NCBI GenBank assembly: GCA_050486265.1
Contig: JBJHCY010000001.1
Location: 186,001-250,000, forward strand
DNA: 64,000 bases
Direction of reading: 5' to 3'
Origin: SLFH01 sp050486265
GTDB taxonomy: Bacteria > Planctomycetota > Phycisphaerae > Phycisphaerales > UBA1924
Positions 34,301 through 42,200 of the stretch are shown piece by piece (the first letter of the stretch is position 1; every line of letters begins with the position of its first letter). Both the position numbers and the translations under genes were made by a program. Under the pieces are notes generated by a model, which had not been told where the DNA came from, ran no database searches, and saw only the letters and a list, made by a program, of their open reading frames with translations.

Positions 34301-35672
34301 GGAGCTGGCGTCGATCGGGCGTTCCCGCTGGCTCGGGGCTGTCGTTTCCGCGTCCAGCCGGCGTGAGCTGGCCGACAGCGTGCGCCTGGCGGGACGTCTC
34401 GGTGTCGAGCCGGACGCCGCCGAACTCCCCGATCCCGCCCGGTTTAACATCGAGCTGTTGCGTCTTGAAGAGGCGTGGCGCCAGCGGGCCGAATCGCCCG
34501 ACGAGGCGTGGGTGCGCGAGCGTGCCGCGGCGTTTGTCGCACGCGTCGGCGGGCTGAACCTCGGCGAGGCGCAGCGGGCGTTCATCGAGGATGTGGCCGG
34601 CGTCGCCGAGGGCGAGGGCGAGACCGGGACGGACTACACGCGGGTCGGCCCCGGGCTTCTCGGATGGACGCCCGAGCCGGCGGGCGAGGGCGTGGTGCGC
34701 TTTGTGAGCCCGTGGGGCAGGGCGGTGGAGTTTGCCCGCGTGCCGCAGTTGAGCGTCGGGGAGGACGCGGTCTATCTGTCACGCGAAGAGGTCTCGATCG
34801 GGCTGTTCTCCGATGTGGTTTCGCGGGCGGGCGCGTGGGAGCGTGTGACCGAGCAGTGGCAGGACAACCCGGTCGATCTGCAGCGGAACCGCGCGGTGGG
34901 CGGGCAGAACGCGAGGTTGCTGTCGTACCGGTACGACCCGGTCGGCGGTGAGCTGACGCCGACGACGAGCTGGATGCCCGACTTCGAGCCGCACTTCCGC
35001 GAGATCGAGTTCTACCCCGGCGGGGAGCGTCCGGAGAACCCGACGAGGGATCATCCGATGCACATGGTCTCGGTGGTCGCGGCCGAGCGGTTCGTCGAGC
35101 TGCTGGGCTGCCGCCTGCCGACCGACTCGGAGTGGCGGGCGGCGCTGGACGCCGAACGCGCCGCGGGAGGAGGTCGGGGGAACCTCCGCGACGCGGCGTG
35201 GCGCCGCCAGCACGAGTGGGTGCGTCAGCTCGACGCACAGAACGCGTTCGACGAGGTGCAGGCGCCCTACCCCGACAACGGGATCTTTGCGCCCCCGCGT
35301 CCGCAGGTGCCCGTCGGCCCCGACGCGGTCGCGGCGGTGGGCGAGGACGACGGGTCGGTCTGGTTCGAGCGGGTCGGCAGGTCCGGGCGCGGCGAGCGCT
35401 TCCTGCATCTGGTGGGCAATGTCGCGGAGTTCGTGATCGCGCCCGGCCTTCGTCGTGGGTACGGGGTGATCGGCGGCTCGGCGCTCTCGCCGTCTGAACT
35501 CGACCTAGCGATGCCTTACGATCTTTCGCCCGTTCCTCATTGGGGCGCCATTCCTTATGCCGATGTCGGTTTCCGAATGGCGTTCAGCGCCGAGGGCGCG
35601 GCGCAGGAACAGAGCCCGGCCGACCGCCTGGCGAGGCTGGTCGATCGGGCCGCGTTCTCCTTCGGCGGGTGA
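31380..35672 (+). CDS. Pseudokinase-TM-helical stalk-FGE-fold protein, 1430 aa
   Basis: The N-terminal 255 residues form a Ser/Thr-kinase-like domain: K37 of the VAIK-type lysine (FVVKIYE) and a DFG-like D162 (LADPAP) are kept. The catalytic loop reads H137-G-M139-V-K141-P-T-N144 in place of HRDLKPxN, so the catalytic Asp is Met and the domain is probably a pseudokinase. A membrane helix follows (about 257-282), then about 800 residues of helical, Arg/Glu/Ala-rich stalk. From about 1090 comes a formylglycine-generating-enzyme-like domain (PMHMVSVVAAERF, RLPTDSEWRAAL, HLVGNVAEFV, GVIGGSALS, YADVGFRMAF) with no catalytic cysteines. Homologous in stalk and cap to the TagF fusion at 43720. Probably a PpkA-type T6SS sensor. 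Confidence 0.88.
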   Translation: MGRYAEFETTRDLYRGLLTTVSVANRSGGADEAFVVKIYEPGGAVTGKAGVEREAKLFLERAEAMRALTEAGAKHWLAVHALGPTEGGAFYAADRCPRTLEQLINGRVKLDGPGMFNVIRSVWEGLRELQRLKGRPHGMVKPTNVLLDRVGQVEKSRVMLADPAPLTGLDSAEAELDDIRALGRLVFQLVFFQPFRERGGYPVAESAEWSKLGKKSEDWRNFCNMVLDPAVRPGQLTLEGLAGDIEALRDGRSAGLRLPLVPLGVTAAALTIVGVGGYALFTQMLTDDGEEGVPAGPEEAQARFSEELWAQWCETHAEFRDVALLLLRERELVASDPFLAQRVLADLDEMDGALSPHSVRGGRGSRRPTVRPEDPIPDEARTAEGVRKMAEALARLEAYPEAFGSDEWEARRAVGRLADRLRETGLHASASVVDGWLREASASRAGAGERAGAILTIVRAAEHAPRAESALDRLTAASARLEASGDDRIGVALTVARLADERLEGSGAPRLEDLAESLDRQAGVVVRLAEQIESRFEGRLPEPFVEGSRFGGQLASLREGGESDPEVWERALRGYLVEYERYELPVDPLLPSPVRDEWLAESAQQLERARELLKTAEGELSLGTRSDLAAGELDSEQRRNYFEQIGTLARRLDELEDRRAALAPRRGEVRQSELADLRASFDRVRTDLEGVVQQVAVVERDLMRSTIDAEAIIEDLRGRTTVAGVESGAVNRAFPAARDGIIARYQSDNDPAALQSEANRLDELLRRLDAASREAAPRLAERPSRFDESAWSELARARVERAAAELVEASAVLDRVAQGRGVPGLSEAEVRSLPAFARARAEAERLEAVVASAAGLESLLDSATPLDAEPTASALRGFNERLADEDFRELAPALGPLAARAERLVSVSAIDDRARLLEGASNTSDVPLAMASWRRLADLPAQPATLNAEAEAMADLRQALDLIDNGEAGEALASELASIGRSRWLGAVVSASSRRELADSVRLAGRLGVEPDAAELPDPARFNIELLRLEEAWRQRAESPDEAWVRERAAAFVARVGGLNLGEAQRAFIEDVAGVAEGEGETGTDYTRVGPGLLGWTPEPAGEGVVRFVSPWGRAVEFARVPQLSVGEDAVYLSREEVSIGLFSDVVSRAGAWERVTEQWQDNPVDLQRNRAVGGQNARLLSYRYDPVGGELTPTTSWMPDFEPHFREIEFYPGGERPENPTRDHPMHMVSVVAAERFVELLGCRLPTDSEWRAALDAERAAGGGRGNLRDAAWRRQHEWVRQLDAQNAFDEVQAPYPDNGIFAPPRPQVPVGPDAVAAVGEDDGSVWFERVGRSGRGERFLHLVGNVAEFVIAPGLRRGYGVIGGSALSPSELDLAMPYDLSPVPHWGAIPYADVGFRMAFSAEGAAQEQSPADRLARLVDRAAFSFGG

Positions 35673-35692
35673 AGGCCGTCGGGGACCGGTGT

Positions 35693-35956
35693 TCAGTCCT
35701 CGAAGCCGAGGTCCACCGCGGCGAACTCGGTGTCGCCGAACTGGTGGGCCTTGGCGATGGTGATGTCCGTCCCCCAGAGGGCGGCGCCCAGGGCGTCGCC
35801 GTAGCCGACATTGTGGCGGACGAAACCGTCGTCGGCGCCGCCGGCGTAGTAGTAGAAACCGTCGTCGGATGCTCGCTCGGTGTTGTAGCTGCATCCGGCG
35901 CCGAGGGCGGCGGCGGTGAGAAGGGCGAGCGTAAGGCTTGTGCGGGCGCGCTTCAT
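35693..35956 (-). CDS. Small lipoprotein, 87 aa, antisense inside the T6SS locus
   Basis: The protein opens MKRARTS with a lipoprotein signal ending LGAGC (C22). The mature part is short, Gly/Asp/Tyr-rich (FYYYAGGADDGFVRHNVGYGDALG), and ends AAVDLGFED. It is the only minus-strand gene among the T6SS genes, transcribed towards the end of the pseudokinase gene, whose stop is 20 nt away. It shares its upstream region with the next plus-strand gene. Its function is unknown; an immunity or envelope role is conceivable but unsupported. Confidence 0.72.
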   Translation of the reverse strand: MKRARTSLTLALLTAAALGAGCSYNTERASDDGFYYYAGGADDGFVRHNVGYGDALGAALWGTDITIAKAHQFGDTEFAAVDLGFED

Positions 35957-36220
35957 GGTGTGTGCTCCTGGCGCGGAGGGTTCGGTTCCGGCTGGATGGG
36001 GGTATCGTCCGCGGGCGGGGGGATCTGTCGGCGTCCGTGCGGGCTTGGGAGGTTGGGGTCGGGGCCGCCCCGTTGCAGCCCGCCAGCCTTGCCGAGGCGT
36101 CAGAACCGGAACACCGAGGGGCCCGTGATCGGACGCTGCTCGTGCTCCCGGTTTCGGTCTGGTCCCCGCCGCCTTATCATGCCGGTCGAGTGATCGCGAG
36201 AAAGAGGAGGCGGAACACCA
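35957..36220. other. Divergent region between the small lipoprotein gene and the next T6SS gene
   Basis: No gene. The only clear element is the ribosome binding site GAGGAGG (36204-36210) of the plus-strand gene. Promoters for both directions must lie here but I could not define them in this GC-rich stretch. Confidence 0.5.
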
Positions 36221-37141
36221 GTGAGCGGCCATCCGGATCTTCAGGCCCGAGTCGAGGAAGCCGCCAACCGTCTGCGCGCGGTCCAAACGGACCTGGCCGA
36301 CGCCGACGCGACCCTCCGCGAGGAAGCCCTGACCGACGAGGTCGAGCGCCAGCTCGGCGAGTTGGCCCCGGGGGATCGCGACGAGTTTCTTCGCAGGCTC
36401 TCGGCGAGGTTTCCTTCTTGGGACGGGGACGGGTCGATGGCGTCGGCGCCCGCGGCGGCCAGCCCGGCGAGGTCGCAGGCCGATCAGCGGGAGCTGAACG
36501 ATCCGTCCTGGCTGCTCGACAAGCTGCTGGGGCTGCTGGGCGCCATGGACGGCCCCCAGAAAGAGGCGGTCCGGCGCAAGCTCATCGAGGCGGGGATGGT
36601 CTCGGGCGGGCCGGGGGACTGGCCGGAGGAAGCCGTACAGCGGTTCAAGAGGGCGGTGGGCGGCGGGGGCGAGCACATCGACCCAGGCCGCGTGCTCGAG
36701 CTTTCGGCGACGATGGCGGAGTTCGTCACCAGCGTCGAGAAGCTGGTGTGGCGTGCGTGGCAAGAGATCTCGCCGAGGTCACCCCTGAAGCGGGGTTCGC
36801 CCCTGGGCGGGACGATGGGCCGGTTCAGCGGGGGGAGTGGGGAAGTGTCGCTCAACGAGGTCCGACAGGATCTCGAACGCCTCCGCCAGCTCACAGTCGG
36901 GATCATCGGGGCGATGAGCGGGACGGCCAACCTCGTGCACAACCGCGTGCAGACGCTGGCGCCCGAGGGGGTGATGGCCGCCGCCAAGGACGAGGGCAAG
37001 AAAGCGTGGGAGTCGTGGGAGGTCGCCTACTGGCGGAAGTACCGCGAGCTGGCGGCGATCCTCGATCAGCCGGTGTTCGAGAAAGAGGTGCGTGAGGCGT
37101 TGTCGGATTCGATCATGGCGTTGATCGGTCGGGCGCGGTAG
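36221..37141 (+). CDS. Helical T6SS-locus protein, possible Fha/TagC-like accessory
   Basis: A GTG at 36221 with GAGGAGG 10 nt upstream gives 306 residues. The product is soluble and almost wholly helical: two N-terminal coiled segments (RVEEAANRLRAVQTDLADAD, then LTDEVERQLGEL), a Ser/Pro linker around residue 75-90, a central helical region, and a C-terminal VFEKEVREALSDSIMALIG. The end (AWESWEVAYWRKYRELAAILDQPVFEKEV) vaguely recalls the C-terminal helical part of T6SS FHA proteins, but no FHA domain is present. Position between the pseudokinase and tssK supports a T6SS role; the identity is not secure. Confidence 0.65.
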   Translation: MSGHPDLQARVEEAANRLRAVQTDLADADATLREEALTDEVERQLGELAPGDRDEFLRRLSARFPSWDGDGSMASAPAAASPARSQADQRELNDPSWLLDKLLGLLGAMDGPQKEAVRRKLIEAGMVSGGPGDWPEEAVQRFKRAVGGGGEHIDPGRVLELSATMAEFVTSVEKLVWRAWQEISPRSPLKRGSPLGGTMGRFSGGSGEVSLNEVRQDLERLRQLTVGIIGAMSGTANLVHNRVQTLAPEGVMAAAKDEGKKAWESWEVAYWRKYRELAAILDQPVFEKEVREALSDSIMALIGRAR

Positions 37142-37188
37142 GTTCACAGTCGAGCGGGCGTGGGCGCCCGGTGCGGAAGCAGGCAGGC

Positions 37189-38556
37189 ATGACGGCGCAG
37201 GTCCACTGGCACGAAGGGCTGTTTCTTCAGCCGCACCATCTGCAGGCGATGCAGCGGTCGTCCATCGACCGCGCGTCGCTGGACCGTTCGATGGGGAGGC
37301 CGTACCCGTACGGGGTCGCTGAGGCGAAGCTCTCACGCGACGGGCTGGACAACATGCGGGTCCGCTTTGATCGCCTGCTGGTGGTGATGCCCTCCGGTGT
37401 CGTGCTCGACTTTCCTGGTGCGGCGGACCTGCCGGCGCTGGACATCGAGGAGGAGTTCAACGCGAGCACGAGGCCGTTCACCATCTCGCTGGGCGTCCCG
37501 CTGCACTACCCGGGCAGGGCGAACACGATCGAGCTGGGCGAGAACGCCGATTGGAGGACCAAGCGGATGTACCGCGTCTTCGAGCGCGACGAGGCCGACG
37601 AGAACACGGGCGAGAACGCCCAGCCGGTGCTGTACCGCAAGCTCAACGCCCGCCTGATGCTCGACCGCGACGACCGGACGGACATGGAGGTGCTGCCCCT
37701 GCTGCGCGTGGCCCACGCGACGGGGGAGGACTCGGGCGTGCCGCGTATGGACCCCGAGTTTGTGCCGGCCTGCCTGGTGCTGGAGGGCTCGGGGCGTCTG
37801 CGTCAGGAGGTGTTGGAGCTGGGCAACCAGATCGAGGCGACCCGGCGCGAGCTGGTCAACCAGATGACCCGGGGCGGCTTCAATGTCGAGACGATGAAGG
37901 GCGTCCAGATCCAGTCGATGCTCAAGCTGCTGACGCTCAACCGGGCGGCGGCGAGGCTGCCGGCTTTGGTGCAGGCCTCGCGCGCGGTCAGCCCCTTCGA
38001 GGTCTATCTGGAGATGCGAGATTGCCTCAGCGGGCTGGCGGCGCTCTTTCCCGACAAGGACCCGTGGGAGGTCCCCGCCTACGACCACGATAACCCCGCC
38101 CCCGCCTTCCTCGACCTGACCTCCAAGATCCGCACCTTCCTGAAGGTGCAGGACAAGGGCTCGTACCTGATGGTCCAGATGCGCAGGGAGGGCGACCTGC
38201 TTGTCTGCGACCTGACCGACGAGCACGCGACGCGACCCAACGAATACTTCCTGGGCGTCAAGACCAACGAAGACCCGCGCCGACTCGCAGAGCTGGTGGA
38301 GAACCCCAACGAGTTCAAGCTGATCCCCAAGAGCCTGGCCAACACCCGGTTGTACGGCGTGCGGTTGAAAGAGGAACGCCACGCCCCGGCGCAGCTCCCT
38401 TCCCCGGTCGGGCTGAACTACTTCCGCATCGAACGGTCCCAGAGCCAGCGGGCCTGGGACCGCATCATGCAGGAGAAGCAGGTGGCCCTGAAGTTCCCGG
38501 GGTCCGACCAGGGGCGTTTCGAGAGCGTGGCGATCTACATGACTGTCCCGAACTGA
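37189..38556 (+). CDS. tssK: T6SS baseplate-membrane adaptor TssK
   Basis: The start at 37189 gives MTAQVHWHEGLFLQPHHLQ, the conserved N-terminus of TssK, and removes six residues from the longer frame. The 455-residue protein keeps the RPYPYGV turn and the SRAVSPFEVYLEMRDCL central segment, with a C-terminal domain of the size that contacts the membrane complex. TssK links the baseplate wedges to TssL and TssM. It is the first core tss gene read here, in tssK-tssL-tssM order, as in many proteobacterial clusters. Confidence 0.94.
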   Translation: MTAQVHWHEGLFLQPHHLQAMQRSSIDRASLDRSMGRPYPYGVAEAKLSRDGLDNMRVRFDRLLVVMPSGVVLDFPGAADLPALDIEEEFNASTRPFTISLGVPLHYPGRANTIELGENADWRTKRMYRVFERDEADENTGENAQPVLYRKLNARLMLDRDDRTDMEVLPLLRVAHATGEDSGVPRMDPEFVPACLVLEGSGRLRQEVLELGNQIEATRRELVNQMTRGGFNVETMKGVQIQSMLKLLTLNRAAARLPALVQASRAVSPFEVYLEMRDCLSGLAALFPDKDPWEVPAYDHDNPAPAFLDLTSKIRTFLKVQDKGSYLMVQMRREGDLLVCDLTDEHATRPNEYFLGVKTNEDPRRLAELVENPNEFKLIPKSLANTRLYGVRLKEERHAPAQLPSPVGLNYFRIERSQSQRAWDRIMQEKQVALKFPGSDQGRFESVAIYMTVPN

Positions 38557-38576
38557 CGCTGGAGGAGTGACCCGGT

Positions 38577-39242
38577 ATGAACCTGCTCGAGGCGTGCGAG
38601 CCCCTGCTCCAATACATCTGCCGGCTGAACCGCTCGGCGCGCAAGGGCGTGAGCCTGGAGGTGAACCAGGTCCGCGCCGAGGTCGAGCAGCTCTTCAACG
38701 AGATCGCGTCGCGGGCCGCCTCGGCCGGGCTGAGCGAGCAGTACGAGAAGATCCGGATCCCGCTGATCTACTTCGTCGACTTCATGATCAAAGAGAGCGA
38801 GCTCGAGTTCGCCCGAGACTGGAAAGAAATGGCGGCCGACGAGAACCTCTTCGGCGGCGACGAGGCCTTCTGGGACGAGCTGGAAGAGACGCTGGCCGAC
38901 CAGAGCGCCGCGGCGAAGGAACGCCTCGAGGTCTTCTATGTCATGGTCGGGCTCGGGTTCACCGGGTTCTACACCGGCCAGCCCGAGTTCCTGCGCAAGA
39001 AGATGCTCGAGATGTCGGCGAGGATCCGCCCGGGCGCACGCAACGCCGAGGCGGGCAAGATCTGCCCCGAGGCGTACGAGCATGTCGACACCAGCGACCT
39101 GATCCAGCCCCCGGGGCGGAGCCTGATGGGCATCGTGCTCGTGCTGGTGGTGCTGGTGGCGGTCTTGGTCGCGGGCGGGTCGTACCTGTACCTCGACGGC
39201 TCGCGCGAGATGCGCGCCTCGCTGGACACGATCACCGACTGA
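38577..39242 (+). CDS. tssL: T6SS membrane protein TssL (DotU/IcmH-like)
   Basis: A GGAGGAG ribosome binding site precedes the ATG at 38577. The 221-residue product has the cytoplasmic DotU domain (RIPLIYFVDFMIKESE, then VMVGLGFTGFY at about 124-132, the latter a family signature) and one C-terminal membrane helix at about residues 183-206. No peptidoglycan-binding OmpA-like extension follows, so anchoring must come from elsewhere. It binds TssM and TssK and lies 22 nt upstream of tssM. Confidence 0.92.
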   Translation: MNLLEACEPLLQYICRLNRSARKGVSLEVNQVRAEVEQLFNEIASRAASAGLSEQYEKIRIPLIYFVDFMIKESELEFARDWKEMAADENLFGGDEAFWDELEETLADQSAAAKERLEVFYVMVGLGFTGFYTGQPEFLRKKMLEMSARIRPGARNAEAGKICPEAYEHVDTSDLIQPPGRSLMGIVLVLVVLVAVLVAGGSYLYLDGSREMRASLDTITD

Positions 39243-39264
39243 GCTTTCGGGGAGACCAGAAAAC

Positions 39265-42200
39265 ATGCTCCAGAGCTACATGAATCTTCCCGGACCGGCC
39301 AAAGCGGGCCTGGCGATCGCCGGCGGGGCGGGCGTGATGGCGTCGCTCTTCTGGGTGGTGCCACGCGAGTACTTCTGGCTGCTGATCCTCGCGATCGCCC
39401 TCTCGGGGCTCGTGCTGCTGCTGTACCGCGCCTTCCTCAAGTGGCGCGATAAGGGCAGGGCCAAGCCGTTCGAACGACAGCTCGCCGAGAACAGCGGCGC
39501 CACCCCACAGGGCGTGACCGACGCGACGCGTCGCGCGAGGCTGGACGACCTGCGCAGGAAATTCGAGGAGGGCGTCTCGACCTTCAAGGAGCACGGCAAG
39601 GACCTCTACTCCATGCCGTGGTACCTCCTCGTCGGTGAGCCCGGATCGGGCAAGACCGAGGCGATCCGCCACTGCAAGGTCAGCTTCCCCCCCGGCCTGC
39701 AGGACCAACTCCAGGGCGCCGGCGGCACCCTGAACATGAACTGGTGGTTCACCAACCACGCCGTGGTGCTCGACACCGCCGGACGCCTCATGTTCGAGGA
39801 GGTCGAGGCGGGCAAGAGCAGCGAGTGGAAAGAGTTCCTCAAGCTCATGCGGACCGCCAGGCCCAACTGCCCGATCAACGGGCTGCTCCTGGTCATCCCC
39901 GCCGACAGCCTCATCGCAGACTCGTCCGACGACATCATGCACAAGGCGGGCCGGATCGCCGAGCAGCTCGACGGCATCCAGCGTGCGTTGGGCGTCCGCT
40001 TCCCAGCGTTCGTCGTCATCACCAAGTGCGACCTGATCAACGGGTTCCGCGAGTTCTTCGCCGACCTCGACGACCCGACCCTCCAGCAGCAGATCCTCGG
40101 CTGGTCCAACCCCGCCGACCTGGACGCCCCGTTCCGGCCCGAGCAGGTCGAGGAGCACCTCCGCGAGGTCGCCGACCGCCTGCGCGAGCGGCGCATGTCG
40201 CTGCTGACAGACCCGGTGCACACCGAGGACGAGCTCGGCGGGCGACGCATCGACCAGGTCGACGCGCTCTACTCCTTCCCGGACAGCATCCTGAAGATCT
40301 CTTCGCGCCTGAAGCTGTACATGGAGACGGTCTTCGTCGCGGGGGAGTGGTCGACCAAGCCCCTCTTCCTCCGCGGGATCTACTTCACCAGCTCGATGCA
40401 GAAAGGAGCGGAGCTCGACGCCGAGCTCGCCGAGGCTCTGGGCGTGGATGTCAAGAGCCTGCCCGAGGGGGCCGGGTTCTCGCGCAACACCTCGCTCTTC
40501 CTGCGCGACCTGTTCATGAACAAGGTCTTCCGCGAGAAGGGTCTGGTCACCGCCGCGACCAACGCCCGCAAGCAGCAACGCAACCGGAGGTACGCCGTCG
40601 CTGGCGCGGGCGTCATCGCGACGCTCCTCCTGATCGGGATCACCTGGTTCAGCGGGCGGAGCTACTCGGGCGCGATGGGCGAGCCCAGCCGTTTCTGGGG
40701 CGATGTGGCGAGCTTCACCGACAACAACTCGCCCGAGGACCAGGCGCTGCTGTACGAGGAGCTCGGCGAATACAAGTACCAGGGCGCGACCTCCGTGCAG
40801 GCCGCGGGGCGTACAGAAAAGCTCGTCGCCCTCCCGGTCCGCACGATGGAGCAGGCGAGGGCGGACCGGTCCACGCCGGCGGTGTTCCGCCCCGTCGCCG
40901 CGGTCTCGGGGGGCAACCCGTTCGACCGCCAACGCGAGGCGCACGAGGCGGTGCTCCGACGCGTCGCGCTCGAACCCTTGGTCGGCGCCGCCCGCGACAA
41001 GCTCTCACGCGAGCAGTCGTGGGGGCGCGACGCCTCGGCGGCGCTGGCGCAGCTCCTCCGCCTCGACGGCGGCGCGCGCGACGAAGATGGGCGAGTCTTC
41101 GAGATTGTCCCTGTCGCCCGCTATGTGCTCTCTGAGAAGGACGCCGACGGGCGCGAGGTCGGCTTCGTGCCCGAGACCGCCGCGGAGATCGAACGCCTGC
41201 AGGAGGTGATCGATTGGACCTACGCCCCGGGCGGGGGCGCGATGGCCTGGCCGCCCGCTTCGCTCACCGATCCCGACCACACCGTCACATCCGCCGTTCG
41301 TTCGTTCGGATCGCACTGGGCCGGCGCGGGCGCCTCGGGCGGCGGCAAGCTCGGGCTCTTGGGCGAGCTGCGCGAGGCGATGGGCCGCTACTCCGAGCGA
41401 GAGAGAGAGTTGCTCGCACGCGTGCAGTTCCCCGAAGCGGGCACGACCGAACGCTTCGGCGCTGAACGCGAGGCGTGGTCGGAAGAGTTCGGGCAGGTGA
41501 AGGCCGCGCACGACGCGCTGGCGGCTGTCGTGGCGAGGGTCGAGTCGACCTTCGGGTCCGGCGCGCCGCAGGATCTCGCCGGCGCGCTCGACGAGGCCCG
41601 CGACGAGACGCTCGGCCTGGCGCGCGAGCAGTTCGCCGGGCTGGAGGCGGAGGTCGCTCGCGCCCGGGCCATCGACGAGCAGAACGAACGCTTCGCGGCG
41701 CTCGAGACCGAGCTGCGCTCGTCGCTGGCCAAGCTCGAGGAAGAGGTCCGCGCCTCGACGCGCGGGCTCGGCTCTGAGCTGCGAGACCTGGGCGCAGAAC
41801 TGCTCAGGACCAGGCGGGGCGCGGGGGCGGAGGAGCGCCCCTTCGCCGCACGCTTTGCGATGCTCGGGCGGGCCGACGAGGAACTGAGCCGCGCGAGCGA
41901 GTCCGCCTCGTTCGAGGACCTGGCCTCTGTGCTCGACCGCGTCCGCCGCGAGGGCGAGGAGGCCGCGGCGAGGATCGTGCGTCTCCGCGGCCCGGCCGAC
42001 GAGGCGTCGGAGGCGACACAGCGTGTCGTCCGCGTCGCGACGACGGCGGTCGACGCGTCTCAGCGTCGTCGCGCCGCCGAGGCGATCGGCGCTGCGATGG
42101 ACTCGATCGTCGGGGCCGAGGGGGGCGTGCGGGCGCTGGTCGAGGCCCGCTCACGCTCGCTCGACCCGGTGCTCAAGCCCCGTCTGCCGCTCTCGGCGAT

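Noticed and set aside
34645..35610. Active formylglycine-generating enzyme / sulfatase maturation factor
   Set aside because: The catalytic cysteines expected after the GGS segment are absent in both copies, and no sulfatase gene is nearby.
36221..37141. FHA-domain protein Fha/TagH
   Set aside because: No FHA beta-sandwich motif (GR...S..H) was found; only a weak resemblance of the helical end, so kept as a helical accessory of uncertain identity.
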